Source of the DNA: Lumbricus rubellus
Taxonomy: Eukaryota; Annelida; Clitellata; Crassiclitellata; Lumbricidae
Assembly (NCBI GenBank): GCA_945859605.1
Contig: OX243811.1
Span: 62,106,976-62,170,975, forward strand
Direction of reading: 5' to 3'
DNA length: 64,000 nt
A model generated the notes under the pieces. The model ran no database searches. It was not told the origin of the DNA and saw only the letters and a program-made list of their open reading frames with translations. The translations under genes were made by a program, and so were the position numbers. This document shows, piece after piece, positions 22,401-31,358 of this stretch (its first letter is position 1; every line of letters begins with the position of its first letter).

Positions 22401-25400
22401 GCATGTCGTTTTACAATTTAGAACACTTGGCCTGTGAAATTTATCACCAGTTTCGCTTTAACAGGGTCTATGCTCACTGCTCAGGTAGGCTAAGCCTAAT
22501 TGCAACTGTTATACAACAGGTCGTCCATAAATTATATATTAAAGCTGAAGATCTCTCTTTCAAAAGCATTAGTGACGGATTAACACGGCATAGGCCACAA
22601 CATGATATACTTGTAAAGTTGTGAAGGCTTCAACCCAGCGCTGTCCAACGTTCGGTGTTCAGCCAACAACGTTATATCTGATAGAGCGCATGAAGAAAGC
22701 AAAATTCATCCGCTTATTGAGTTTAATGTGCAAATTAAGAACCACATTTTGGGAAGTGGATCTCTACTATCAAATTCCGGGACAATTTTAGATCAACCCT
22801 AATAGCATAGGCGTATGGTAGATTTCAGCAATGGGGGGGGGGGGCAAAGAGTGAACTTCTGCTCAAAAATTATATCCGTCAAAAAAGTTGACGACCTTTT
22901 TTTAGTCGTCCAGGTCTGTGTTTGCCCGAAAAACCAAACTTGCCCGAAAGCTGATGACCTTTTTTTAGTCGTTCGGGTCTGTGTTTGTCCGAAAAATCAA
23001 ACTTGCCCGAAAGTTGGGGGGGGGCGTTTGCCCCCCTCTGGATCCCCGCCTTCTACGCTTATGAATCCTAGAAACGGAATCCACAAGGCCGATTCCAGGA
23101 CTGTCCCGGCGAATCCGGGACGGTTGGCAGCCCTACTGATCTTTTTTCAGAAGAAAGTAATTCGCTAAGTAATCAATTACTCATTCTGACAGGCTTTTGA
23201 TGCTAGTATATAATACTGTCAAACATCTTCTTAGAACTGTATTAACGACTTCAATATTGGCAGCAATGGCTATAGCTAGCTTTACATGAACCCGTGTGCA
23301 GTCGTTGGGCATGGGCCCCTGTTTGGCCTTGAAATGTCGGTATGTTTGTGTCTCTGCAATCAAGGTCACCAAAACTAATCAATGGCATTTGCTATTAGAC
23401 CTAACGCATGCAATACGACTCACTCACAGAATAAACACGAAAGCTGCATGATTGAGACAGATAAAATAAATTGAAGTTTTATAATCGTGGTGATTTCTTA
23501 GTTGAATTTAAAATCTATCACATTGCAGACTTGTCCACTTATCAGTAGTAGGCCTACTACTACGTTGGCCTAAGTAAAAGAATGTCATGGCATCATAGAG
23601 TTTTCTTAACTAGTATTTTGTTCAGCAAAAAGTAAATCATCTGTAAATTCTGATCCATGATTTGCATTTTGCACAACAAAAGCGACAAAATGATCAGCTT
23701 TTCATAGTAGGCCTACCTAGAAATAAGTTTAGCAATATTCCCTGCACGTGCAAAATAGGGGCTAATGGGCCTACGTGATTCACTAGGAGCTGGATCCACA
23801 CACGCTCAATTTGGTGTCTCCTTGATGCTGGGACTTTAGCTGAGAGGAGTTGAGAGCAGTATGAGACTTGCAGAAAATAACTGGGGTCAGACTATGATCC
23901 ACGTTGAGTTGGGTTTGAACACCTGAAAAGAGGACTTAACTAAATGTGAACCTAAGAAAGACTAGCGAGAATCGAACCACCTCAACCCCACCAATTCTCA
24001 CCCTTTTGAGGGAGATGTCATGTATACCGTTACCATGTCCAGCAAATGACCGGAGTAGCCTATAGGCCTAAGTATGAGGTTTCTGCAGCATACAGTAGGC
24101 CTACACGAACGTGACAGATAGACGGACATTATAATTATCAAACATTATCTTAGATAGCATAGGCAGTGGCATAGGCACGCCCTTACGGTACCTTTGCACA
24201 GGAAATCGAATCAGCGATATGAAAATCTCATGCCGGTATGAATCAAGTTGATTCAACAAAATAATTATTATTAGACTAGGCCTACTCTAACGAATTCTGT
24301 ATTTAACGTAGCGTTTATTATCGCGAACAAACCAGGCAACGACGCCTTCTGGGGTGTATTTGATTCCTCCCATTTAAATCAGTAGACCTCATAAAATGTT
24401 CCAGTCGCGTTAATTGCACTTTGTTCCAGAATCAGCTCAATGCCCAGTTGCAAGATTAGCGGCTATAAGTATAGTGACAATGTCTCCCACTGCGCGATTC
24501 CCACTCGGGGAAACTTCGTAGCCAGGTAACAATGGCTGCAATTTTTTACAACTAAATTCTTGATGTTGAAAACTAACAACGGTCACCGTCTGCATTTATG
24601 CATTAGTCCTTCATTATTTGTAGCAAGTGCTACAGCAAGCTTTTCCTGTCGTCTACTCTGACCCGTGTGAAATATTATTGTATCTTGCCTACACAGAGTT
24701 TGAAGCTGCCTCCACAATTTTGATTGGTTCCTCAGTTTGCACATGTACCGGTAGCCTATACGGTATACCTAACATTGATTCCATTAAAGCGGAAATGCGT
24801 CGTTGTAAATTGCCAAAGTTAATGCAACCCCCATACTCAACAAACTCTTTATGACAAATTTATGACAACTTTACCCCTGAGTAACAATGTGCATTGTGTT
24901 TCGACAAACGCTAACTTTTCCCTTCGACATAGCCTAATCTTTCTGTCGCCCATGTTGAATGCTCCAATCAGGGCTGTAATGGCAAATTAAAGGTGAGTAC
25001 ACGCTAAAATGGCCTGTCTGCATGTAATTTTCCCGTAATTACACACAAATATGTGTGATATGAGTACGCGCTGTATACCCGCGTATACCCTCGAGTGTAG
25101 CAGCCCTGACTAATGCATCAAGTGGTGCAGCCTTGTTGGAGATTTTATGAACCGATTTAAAGTGCACTTGTCTACTCTCATTTATTTTATGTGTGTTTCA
25201 AGATGTAAGACACACAATCACACATGGAGTTTGGTTTCCGTTCTGGGGGGCTTCAAACTTGGGATTTTGTTGGAGCGGAGACTTAATCCAGATCAAGGGG
25301 CGCCGCCCAAAAATTTTTATCTGCCAAAAAATCTTTATGACTTTTTTGGTCATCCGGTCGAAATCTCATAAAAACGGTAAACCATACTACTTCCTCGGAC

Positions 25401-28400
25401 AAAAAAGTTAATGACCTTTTTTGTAGCCTAATTTGATTTGGAAGTTTCGTGAAAAAAGCCATTTTTCCCGAATATGATTTCGAGTCTGGACCTTCTTGGG
25501 GGGCTAACCCGGAAAAATACCATTTTCATGGTAAAAAAACTGACTCTGGGCCATTTAGGGAGGCTTAGCCCCTAGCCTCTAATAAACTCCGCCCAAACAC
25601 ATAGCCTACAATGTATTATCAATATCAATTTATCGTCTAGATTAGGCGAGTCTCCAAACCTAATGTAGGCTATACGCAATCTGCATTTGATTCATGCGCA
25701 TTTAGGCCTACACAAAGCTACATATGAACAACTTTACATACTTCGTTATTAGACATTAATTTTGCGAAGTATAAGAACATTATATTGAACAAAATTGCAT
25801 GAACCTTGGCATTTATACATTTGTATATAAACAAGTAGTTCAGTGCACAATTAGCCCGAGCATAAGCTTACTTGTAAAACTCAGACCGAAGTCTGTTGAA
25901 ATCGAGTTCATCATGAGCCCTTTCGAAGTTTTTTGCCCCGCACAGCATGTAGCTCACAGGACACTGAAACCAATGAAAGGTTTAACTCATTGATTGTGAC
26001 TGCATCTTGGAATTTTGTAGTCATGCATGGATGGCACAAAACCAACCTATCTAACAAATATAAAACATTCAATGTTATACTTTCTTGCGTTTCGTTCAAT
26101 TATTTAAATACAGCGTACCAAGTATAGCTCAAGAAAAATATTTTGTGATCTGTCCTTAGCCAGTGTTTAATCTAGACGTCTCGGGGGGGGGAATTTTTTC
26201 CCCCAGGGATGACAATCCCAACCTAGAAAAATTCGAAAAAAATGATTATGGTTTTCAGGTGCTATTTAGGCTACATCATGGTTTTACGTGAAGTCTTATT
26301 AAAGGCCTATACCGTGATATTATTTGCTATTATATGATTATTTACTATTATAATATAGGCCTAATTATGATACTATCATACTAAAATGAGCATAACGCAG
26401 GCTACCGATATATTCGCACAAATGCTATTTTTTCAACTAAAATAAACAGAGATGACATCCCACCCAGAAATTTTTGACAAAATGATAATAATTTTTAGTT
26501 GTTGTTTACAATGTATTACACGAACTGTTATAATATAGCAGGGCTGTTTTAGGGAATTTTTAGAACTGCACAACTCCTTTCCTTTCCCATCATCCATTGT
26601 AAATTACTTCCAATCAGAGGACAATGACCTTTTTGCTAGTTTTAACTGTGGGCTACAGAAGTGTTTCTACAACTGCACATTTTGTGTACAACTGCACGTT
26701 AAAAGCCCTGTAATATAGCCTACTGTGATATTATTTGCCTCCAAATGATTATAGCTTATTATTTACTAATATGATATATGATAGGCCTACTATCATGTTA
26801 CAATGGATATAGTGTTAATATTTGTAAAAAATATTATTTTTGTACAACTAAATTTCAATCTTTACATCGAGAGACGCCATTGAAGCTTTGAGAATATACT
26901 GACGGAAAGAAGTCTGGAAAACAACCAAGAAGTGTACATATGCTTTGTGGATTACGAGAAGGTGTTCGACAGGGTAGACTGGAGGAAGCTAATGACAATC
27001 CTGAGGAAGATGGGAGTGGACTGGAGAGATAGAAGATTAATAGGAAACCTGTATATGGGACAGAGGATAAGATTGAGGATAGAGGGTGAACTATCGGAAC
27101 CTGGAAAAATAGGAAGGAGTGTGAGACAGGGGTGTCCACTCTCACCCGTACTATTCAATCTTTATAAACATTGAAGAGTTGATACGGGAAGCACTACAGG
27201 ACACGGAAGAAGGAATAAAGGTTGGAGGAAAGATGATAAAGGCGCTAAGATTTGCGGTCGACCAGGCAATCCTACAACACATAATGGATGAACTAAATAG
27301 AACCAGCAAAGAATATGGGATGAAGATAAACATCAAAAAGACAAAGGTAATTAGAATAAGTAGAGAAGCAAAAGGGGAAAAGAATATGAAAATAACATTC
27401 AATGGAGAAGAAATGGAGCAAGTCACTGAATTTTGCTATCTAGGAAGCCTGATATCGGAAGATGCGAAGTGCCACAAAGAAATCAAGAAAAGGATAGCGA
27501 TGGGGAAAGAAGCGTTCACGAAAAGGAAAGAGCTACTGAAAGGAGGAATGAGTCGAGACATCAAGAAAAGAATGGTCAAGGCACTGATCTGGAGCGTCAC
27601 ACTGTACGGAGCAGAGACCTGGACGATAAGAAAGGAGGATGCCAAACGAATAGAAGCGTTCGAGATGTGAATATGAAGAAGGATGGAAAGGGTCAGCTGG
27701 ACAGAACATAAATCAAACGAAGAAGTACTGAAGAAGGTGGAAGAGGAAAGATCCTTGATGAATACAATTAGGACAAGGCAGAAGAACTGGATAGGACATG
27801 TACTGAGAGGCAACTCCTTGCAAAGAGACATAGTGGAGGGCAAAATGGAGGGGAAGAGGGGAAGAGGAAGACCTAGGGAAAAGTTCTTGGACTGGATGAT
27901 GGAGGATGAGTATGGAAAACTCAAAGAAAAAGCACAACATCGAGAAGAGTGGCGTCGTTGGGCATCTGGACCTGCCGAGAGGCAGCTAACCTAAAGAAGA
28001 AGACAATTAAATGGATTCTCTCCAGCACTATCTTTCAAATTTCAAACTGTCAAATTTCAAAAGTTTTGTTCCTTGAACACTAAGTAGGCCTAAAGGAACA
28101 TCATTACTACATGGCTTCCCGATTTCGGCACCGGCAGTTTGTTAGTTCTTTGTTGGTTTGTGTACCATCTGTTATGATTTCTGCAAAGTGTGTCCTGGTC
28201 AGCAAATCAAGACCATCTTGAGAAACAGGGCGTAAAAGTCAGTTTATATTCTTCTTCTTCTTTTGCTCTTCCATCAGTTTCCTGACCATGAGGCCCTTAT
28301 GAAGTCTCTCCATAGTGCTCTGTCTCTGACAGTTTATATACATGTTTATATACATCTTATATACATGCCAGCTCATATAGCCTACATGATGTAGAGGCTA

Positions 28401-29591
28401 CATGTAGGCTAATTATACTCACGTCTGCAGTTATTCATTATAATAACCCAGCAGCAGAACTGAGCTGCTGAACTCAATACATAAAGAAATTATTATTGTA
28501 ATCTATATAAATATATATATATATAGGCCTATATGTTGAAATCATAGAACACTCTTATTTTATCAGTACTGAAATAATTCAGTAATTTTGCTATAATGAC
28601 ATCTTAAAAGAGTAACATTACAATGTGGAAACTTAGAAAGAAATTAATAATGTAAGTGTCGCAGCACTGTAGCCTATATTTATTGAAGTCTTATGCCACT
28701 ATGACAGCACTGAAAAAGTGCAGTTATTTTTCTAAGACGATAGCTTAGAATTCCACCATCGCAATGTGGAAATTCAAAATTTTTCTGATGAGGTGGACAC
28801 AGCCCCCTCCCCATACCCCTCCCCCTCACACTCGCGCCGCCTACGCGCCACACGAGTGTTCTTCGGACGCTCCACTATCTCCCCTCTAAAACCCGAATTT
28901 TCCCCCCGAGGATGGGGCTAGACTAAACACTGGTCTTTAGCTGATATAGATACATGTAGTTAAAAATTTGAGAATTGTCGCCAGAAGAAGATTCAGCGGT
29001 AGAAAAAAGTTGAGTGTGAATAGAAGGAAGAAAATGAAAATGCTAAAAAAATAGGAGGAATACAATCATGTAGGTGGTAGAGGAGGAAAAGAAGAAAAAG
29101 AAGAAGAAGAAAAAGAAGAAAATAAAGAGGAGGAAAGCAAGGAGAAGAAGGACTTTGAAGGAGTAAGAGGGTGTGGAGGAGGGAAAGAAAGAATAGGAAG
29201 AGGAACTAGAAGAGGAATAAGAAGAAGTGCAAGAAGAAGAGCAAGAAGAATAAGAAAGAGACAAGAAGTACAAGAACAAGACGAAAAAGCAGGAAGAGAA
29301 GAAGGTAACGGAAGAACAAGAACGCACTCTACAGGGAGAGCAAGGGGACAAAGACAAAGACAAGGAAACAAATAGGAGCACGATCAAGGTGAGAGCGATA
29401 CGGTTGTAACATGTCTGACTTTCTCCTCCTTATACATTTGACTCGGGTTTCGTTGCGTTTGCTGCTGGTTCGTCTGGGCAATGTTCGATCGAACTATATA
29501 AAGGCAGCGACTTCCATGTCATGAATGCGAATCCGAAAATGAGGATCAATCCGACGAATTGTAAGTATCTTGATTTAGAAAAGCGATCCAT
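10073..29591 (-). CDS. METTL24-like: METTL24-like membrane-anchored FkbM-family methyltransferase, copy A
   Basis: Predicted methyltransferase of the METTL24/FkbM group; substrate unknown. Exons, numbered as in copy B: E1 29591-29436, E2 25963-25872, E4 21094-20963, E5 13016-12945, E6 11880-11742, E7 10417-10073. All have AG/GT borders in agreeing phases and join to 936 nt (311 aa). E1 starts MDRFSKSR followed by a hydrophobic signal-anchor (about residues 9-27), so it is a type II membrane protein. E2 carries CPVSYMLCG; E4 the WGDGGYDAC and CLVYSFG strands; E5/E6 VHSFDPS and FHNLGLWGSD; E7 the family hallmark LKIDVEGGEW. No counterpart of B exon 3 was found. I chose the ATG at 29591 over the in-frame one at 29624 because the basic-then-hydrophobic order matches B and C. 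Intron 4 holds a 7-kb retrotransposon. Expression not testable here. Confidence 0.75.
10560..10700. repeat. Pyrimidine-rich (CCCTT/CCCTCC)n tract
   Basis: Low-complexity CCCTCCCTTCC repeats in the last intron of gene A, preceded by GCCACGCGTTGCTGTGGC. Frames through it on both strands are compositional artefacts. Confidence 0.8.
11390..11713. mobile_element. Mariner-like MITE
   Basis: Left end CTGGGTGGGCAAAAATACCC after TA (11388-11389), right end GGCCCACCCTG before TA (11714-11715). The ends are imperfect inverted repeats with TA target duplication, typical of Tc1/mariner. Internal sequence is related to the remnant at 9215-9480. It ends 28 bases from the splice donor of gene A exon 6. Confidence 0.7.
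12032..12204 (+). repeat. 26-bp tandem repeat, about 6.5 copies
   Basis: Unit GATTCGTACCAATTCTCCATGACTAT shortened to its 5' core GATTCGTACC at the right end. Copies differ by single bases, and one has a GTAGGCCTACC insertion. Lies in intron 5 of gene A. Confidence 0.9.
13180..13493. repeat. GAA/GAT-rich compound microsatellite
   Basis: Long GAAGAA and GATGAT runs in intron 4 of gene A. The Gmr1-like element is inserted in its GAT part. Poly-His/Ser/Leu frames here are artefacts. Confidence 0.9.
13494..14013 (+). repeat. 5' LTR
   Basis: 520 bp, begins TGTCAGCTAATTTAATC and ends GACTTGTGACA. Identical by eye to 19993-20512. The identity implies a recent insertion. Confidence 0.95.
14016..14033 (+). 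promoter_or_regulatory. Candidate primer binding site
   Basis: TGGTGTCGTTGCGGTGAG starts two bases after the 5' LTR. The TGG complements a tRNA CCA end; I cannot name the tRNA. Confidence 0.5.
14032..14108 (+). repeat. 20-bp tandem repeat in the retrotransposon leader, about 3.5 copies
   Basis: Unit GATAACGATCCAAGTTGCAG, last copy diverged. Lies between primer site and gag start, where packaging or translation signals are often located; any function is speculation. Confidence 0.9.
14410..19875 (+). CDS. gag-pol: Gag-Pol polyprotein, Gmr1-like Gypsy, 1821 aa
   Basis: Encodes all proteins for retrotransposition in one frame. Residues 1-315: Lys/Glu/Arg-rich coiled coil. About 320-510: gag helical region. 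588-601: CCHC knuckle (CHNCNSDKHLIKHC). 709: protease Asp in IDSG. 981-1014: integrase zinc module (GGHL then CKSCEKC). Integrase catalytic triad D1044, D1104, E1140; then a GPY/F-like module (RWHGPCTV). RT follows, with LDCRSAYW and YVDD (D1557, D1558). RNase H has D1706 and E1748, but the usual Asp of the T-D-H motif is Ala (TAHNPLVY, residue 1773). Stop at 19873-19875. The start at 14410 is the first ATG of the long frame, 400 bases after the primer site. Integrase before RT is the diagnostic oddity. Only the RNase H residue looks damaged. Confidence 0.93.
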   Translation: MSTDRLIKLLIEADLDAEEVEQMSREELMRNLAEVWAKKEEEEEGAVGGAAEKPEAPMSIEALLQLMMVSRQEEKERRQEEKEKEERRRQEKKERKQEEKQKEEQRRQEEKERKQEEKEKAEKADRLRQQEIEKAERMRQQEIDMQKQQFQLQLEQMKIDRDEAERRRMELMIEYEKARKSDEEIRKQQIEDKKAREEEKEKMRLQELERAEEIRQEEFQAGKDNLEKAEREREEQMQLEQKKLAIKEAQLKEMAIEKEERRKQLELLQQKIEQEELRRVEDQDRLKKRDEDDRKSREVSEQIRLKESETMVSKIKKIGDAMKHVLPKMPYDMMEVPLYFETVENAFNSFAVEKQYWVKLLLPLMTPRARTVLNRLSFENLDKYDAVKEHLLKEFKLTAREYRSRFADAKKTAEETYTMFTARLKNLLNYYVRSRRVDKDYEKLFDLLVADKLKECLPPGPLQFVLAKEGTECLEASNVADLADIHVNNRIGVMFQDKPKFEAWDNSPKQPKWNKDSKDTGSQAKSNDAKKDDYSGKQWSQDKQQSTWDRQAYNRTPPLGRPTESNASYTPYNKWENKEQRSFIKKRCHNCNSDKHLIKHCQAPGAANLRKNFSRSAENLRVNQIQVINAPPGWEEQCNQETEVKSVMKCTPQFTILKEAIKTTSIAENCRETKSKEECQRIKKISLQHVNVEIRGTDGQPVQVEALIDSGTEIPVINEELLKGTTVEEIGRVHLQCVAGEPIPAKLVKIEVRMSGRNEGTATEDRTINIAPHLTLVCASISAELCKENPEKFLLHPEIIAELKEVPPISILQGELQANVTTRAQSRRAEVEDGEDETINESSQEDDTESEDELSIQDDERTTSENNETEEEMAACERNDSEDSGSDAELETSMRDLFTENSNDERQLEDAKKFEEQQRNDESLKSWWRIAEDQGSEFSVVNGLLYKKHQMLDQLVYQLVLPKERRIQVMELALESVFGGHLGEEKTRERIKLSFVWPKMRRDVVRFCKSCEKCQLKARSLMMDRVPITPIPREDVPFRRMTMDVVGPIEPKSAAWHKYCLCIVDSCTRWPTIFLLKSLTAKAVCEALMKLFIDVGVPSVITSDRGTNFTASLTREFLKLMGCCPRFDSPGHPEAAGLVERWNQTFKKMVHHVIVENPRQWHKIIPFTVWALREVPNATTGVAPYLLVYGKMPRGPLTILKESWTKEINLPPNIGVQPAKYLKNLRADMEKALIFAENCAEEKQKQYASQYNKRAKDKEFEPGENVIVLYPTSTNKLISRWHGPCTVLQRRSKYSYLVDMNENGRRIVHANKMRKFIARTLSCGLIVEEDDEFGSVVELPLKEDHAETTQKSLQLDYEQIGHLTSEQQKQLLDVLNRYADRFSDKPGLCTLVEHEVVLRPDFREKEFTAYRIPLIYRAEVDKQIQEMLKANIIQPSSSRMASPLVIVKKKDGSLRLACDYRYVNSYTENCRYPMPIVNDVLSKVGKSKFISVLDCRSAYWTCPVKKSDQWKTAFVTHNGLYEFTRVPFGMINSGRTFVKAINMILQPINAFTEPYVDDIAVHSDDWNIHLKHLELFLKQIRLHNVTLNLKKCVFGKSEVKFIGHLIGSGKKMMNPDRIDSLINLKNPETKKQVKQMLGFFGFYRQFICNFAEIAKPLTDLTSKQTPENIIWTEDHQKSFDSLKEIVLSNVILYMFEVGKPFNLYCDSSDFAVGAVLSQVDDEGIERPVSFISQKLTDTQRRWATIEKEAYAIIWALNKLKEIIIGSKINVFTAHNPLVYLTESMSKSAKLVRWSLSLQNFDILLNYKKGKLNVVADCLSRL
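19973..19992 (+). promoter_or_regulatory. Polypurine tract
   Basis: AAAAGAAAGGAAGGAGGTAA directly abuts the 3' LTR and is the expected primer for plus-strand synthesis. Confidence 0.85.
19993..20512 (+). repeat. 3' LTR
   Basis: 520 bp, same start and end as the 5' LTR, followed by the target duplication ATGAT and the remaining GAT/GAA microsatellite. Confidence 0.95.
20513..20695. repeat. GAA/GGA-rich microsatellite
   Basis: Right-hand remainder of the purine-rich tract interrupted by the retrotransposon. Poly-Lys frame is an artefact. Confidence 0.9.
21288..21590. mobile_element. hAT-like MITE with perfect 8-bp target duplication
   Basis: Ends CAGGGGCGGATCCAG and its imperfect complement ...TATCCGCCCTTG. 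Flanked by CTGCTGTC on both sides (21280-21287 and 21591-21598). Interior has the CGACTAAAAA-AGG motif found in other repeats of this window. No transposase. Confidence 0.85.
21785..22020 (-). repeat. tRNA-derived SINE
   Basis: On the minus strand the head reads GGCGGTGGTGTAGTAGG (A-box-like) and then GGTTCGAATCC (B box), spacing like a tRNA gene, with a unique tail. A related copy lies at 46050-46255. Confidence 0.65.
22806..23063. mobile_element. MITE-like repeat with imperfect inverted ends
   Basis: CATAGGCGTATGGTAG at the left and the complement of CATAAGCGTAGAAGGCGG at the right, with G and C runs just inside. Interior has two copies of a GACGACCTTTTTTTAGTCGT-like unit. No convincing target duplication. 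Confidence 0.55.
24969..25108. repeat. Short element with inverted ends CAGGGCTG / CAGCCCTG
   Basis: 140 bp bounded by an 8-base inverted repeat. The related element at 26539-26710 has the same end sequence and a clear target duplication, which this one lacks. Confidence 0.45.
25223..25595. mobile_element. Second copy of the 29810-30198 MITE family, inverted orientation
   Basis: Reads as the reverse complement of 29810-30198 along most of its length: GGAGTTTGGTT near the left end, TTGTTGGAGCGGAGACTTA, GGCGCCGCC and CTCCGCCCA at the right end. Target duplication not evident, so older. Confidence 0.6.
26539..26710. mobile_element. 172-bp hAT-like MITE nested in the larger element
   Basis: Ends CAGGGCTGTTTTA and its near complement TTAAAAGCCCTG. 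Perfect 8-bp target duplication TAATATAG at 26531-26538 and 26711-26718. Interior repeats AACTGCACA. Confidence 0.85.
26890..27994 (+). pseudogene. Reverse transcriptase 3' half of a non-LTR retrotransposon (probably RTE-like)
   Basis: Starts inside the RT palm (VYICFVDYEKVFDRVDW), continues with GQRIRLRIEG, RQGCPLSP, and ends with the tail WIGHVLRGNSLQRD, KRGRGRPREKFLDWM and AERQLT, typical of the C-terminus of RTE-type endonuclease/RT proteins. Breaks: a one-base frameshift near 27165, the catalytic pair region reads FAVDQAIL, and two TGA stops at 27668-27677 within FEM-x-I-x-RRMERVSW. 5' truncated, so a dead insertion. RTE versus another LINE clade is uncertain. Confidence 0.85.
29043..29370. 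repeat. Purine-rich GAA/GGA low-complexity tract
   Basis: Imperfect AAGAAG and AGGAAG repeats just downstream of exon 1 of gene A. The Ser/Leu-rich minus-strand frames are artefacts. Confidence 0.85.
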
Positions 29592-29809
29592 GCTGATTGC
29601 ATCGTATTTCGATCTGATAAGCAATAGGTTTACACGTCAGATCAGATGCACAATCCGATCCTGAACTTTGAGACTGCGAAAGATCAAAATGGCAGTTTGA
29701 CAATCAAAGCGACATTAGGAAAAAAATCCCGTTTTCTTAGCCTCGCTGTGAAATAATGGTAGGGTAGCCTAATTTTAATATTTAAATAGAATCTATACGA
29801 GCCAATTGC

Positions 29810-30198
29810 CATGGGCGGAATTTATCAGGAGTTCGAGGGGCCAAAGAAGGCCCAGATGCTGCTTTTTAACCATGAAAATGGTATCTTTTACCGGGCTTAG
29901 CCCCCCCACCTCCAAGAAGGTCCAGACTCATATTTTTTTTCGAGGAAAATGGCTCTTTTCACGAACGAAACTTCAAACGAATGACTAAAAAAGGAAAAGG
30001 TCATCAACTTTCTATGTCTCGGGCAAAATAGCTATTTTTCATGAGATTTCAACCCGACGACTAAAAAAGGCCATCAACTTTTTTGTCCGAGAAAATATTG
30101 TCGGCGCCGCTCGTTCTGGACTAAGTCTCCGCCCCAACAAAGCCCAGTTCTTTTTTTAGCCCCTTCCCCTCAAGAACGGGAACCAAACTCCGCCCATG
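29810..30198. mobile_element. hAT-like MITE just upstream of gene A
   Basis: Ends CATGGGCGGA and TCCGCCCATG are exact inverted repeats. Target duplication CCAATTGC at 29802-29809 and 30199-30206 is perfect. Interior has the CGACTAAAAAAGGCCATCAA motif. It lies 219 bp upstream of the gene A start codon, so it could affect the promoter. Confidence 0.88.
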
Positions 30199-30249
30199 CC
30201 AATTGCCTGTTTCAATCACTTGCTTCGATATTCCATCGAAAGTACATAA

Positions 30250-30261
30250 TGTGTGTGTGTG

Positions 30262-30340
<79 letters not shown>
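30250..30340 (+). repeat. (GT)n microsatellite, about 45 units
   Basis: Nearly pure GT with one GC step. Frames through it are artefacts. Confidence 0.97.
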
Positions 30341-30343
<3 letters not shown>

Positions 30344-30686
30344 GTGTACATGTATGTGCGCGTGGTGTATGAAAAAGCACAGCCACATAAAGATATGTGC
30401 ACGTCTGTAACTGTGTATGATGCATCAATCGCTTTTGTTTTACATGCACACTTGCACAGGTATCTCTGACGGTCTAAGCCAGTGATTTTCAAACGGGGAT
30501 CGGCGGAACGAAAGGTTCAGCGGGCTCGGCCAGGGGTTCCGTGGCAGTTTGATAAAAATGTTTTAGCAATAGCTGAAATTGCCATAGCACTAACTGTGTA
30601 CAAATATTACACGTAGCAACGACTCGCCAACGAGTCGAATTCTTTTACAACTTTCAGCCATTCCGCCAAAATAAAAAATGTACATG

Positions 30687-30860
30687 AATGTGTAGTTGTT
30701 GTTTTTTAATGTAGGCTATGTGACGTTACACAGCACATTATTACTTGTTATTCAGAAGAACTAGTTGAGTTTCATGATCGACTAGTTCTTCTGAATAACA
30801 AGTAATAATGTGCTGTGTAACGTCACATAGCCTACATTAAAAAAACAACAACTACACATT
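30687..30860. repeat. Near-perfect 80-bp inverted repeat with 15-bp loop
   Basis: Left arm 30687-30765, right arm 30781-30860. The arms match apart from one base in an A/T homopolymer (six versus seven). Loop TGAGTTTCATGATCG. The right arm ends exactly where the LINE fragment starts. Confidence 0.97.
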
Positions 30861-31358
30861 CCGGCACTGGGAGAAGATGAAGTAAAGGCTGCAGTCAATA
30901 GAATGAAACACAGGAAGGCTCCGGGATTGGATAACATCACGGCAGAGGAAATACAGGCAGGAACAGAGGGAATGGGAATTAAGATCATGCATAGACTTTG
31001 CCAAAGGGTATGGGAGAGGGAGGAAATACCGTCGGACTGGAAACGATCCATTGTTATTCCTATACACAAGAAAAAGGATAAATTAGAATGCTCAAATTAC
31101 AGAGGCATAAGTTTGCTCTGCCACAGTAGTAAAGTTTTCTCAACAATAATACTACAGAGAATTAAAATGAGGACAGAAGAGATATTATCGGAAGCTCAGG
31201 CAGGATTCAGGGTAAACAGGAGCACAATAGATCAGATTTTCACTAAGACAGCTGGCAGAGAAATATGAAGAATTTGGACAGGAACTTTATGTTTGCTACA
31301 TAGATTTCCGAAAGGCTTTTGACAGTGTATGGCGAAAAGGACTGTGGAGAGTAGAGTG
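30861..31358 (+). pseudogene. Non-LTR retrotransposon reverse transcriptase fragment
   Basis: Covers the N-terminal RT blocks: RKAPGLDNITAEEIQAG, IPSDWKRSIVIPIHKK, SNYRGISLLCHSSKVFS, AQAGFRVNRSTIDQIF, then after a frameshift near 31245 LYVCYIDFRKAFDSVW. It stops before the catalytic YxDD. Truncated at both ends; the left end abuts the long hairpin. Confidence 0.88.

Larger units (their letters stand above)
22021..25871. other. Intron of gene A without recognisable gene
   Basis: Holds the repeat elements listed separately at 22806-23063, 24969-25108 and 25223-25595. I searched both strands for the exon-3 counterpart of gene B and did not find it. Frames here lack any family resemblance. Confidence 0.5.
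26161..28932. mobile_element. 2.8-kb hAT-like element carrying a LINE fragment
   Basis: Left end CAGTGTTTAATCTAGACG, right end the complement CTAGACTAAACACTG; both continue into a G-run or C-run. Flanking 9-mers GTCCTTAGC and GTCTTTAGC differ at one base, consistent with an old 8-bp-type duplication. No hAT transposase is visible inside; the contents are a nested MITE and a LINE pseudogene. Confidence 0.6.

Noticed and set aside
24627..24854. 75-codon plus-strand frame, checked as missing exon 3 of gene A
   Set aside because: Neither strand shows the CDQDNPSNVELPCY-like sequence or suitable splice phases.
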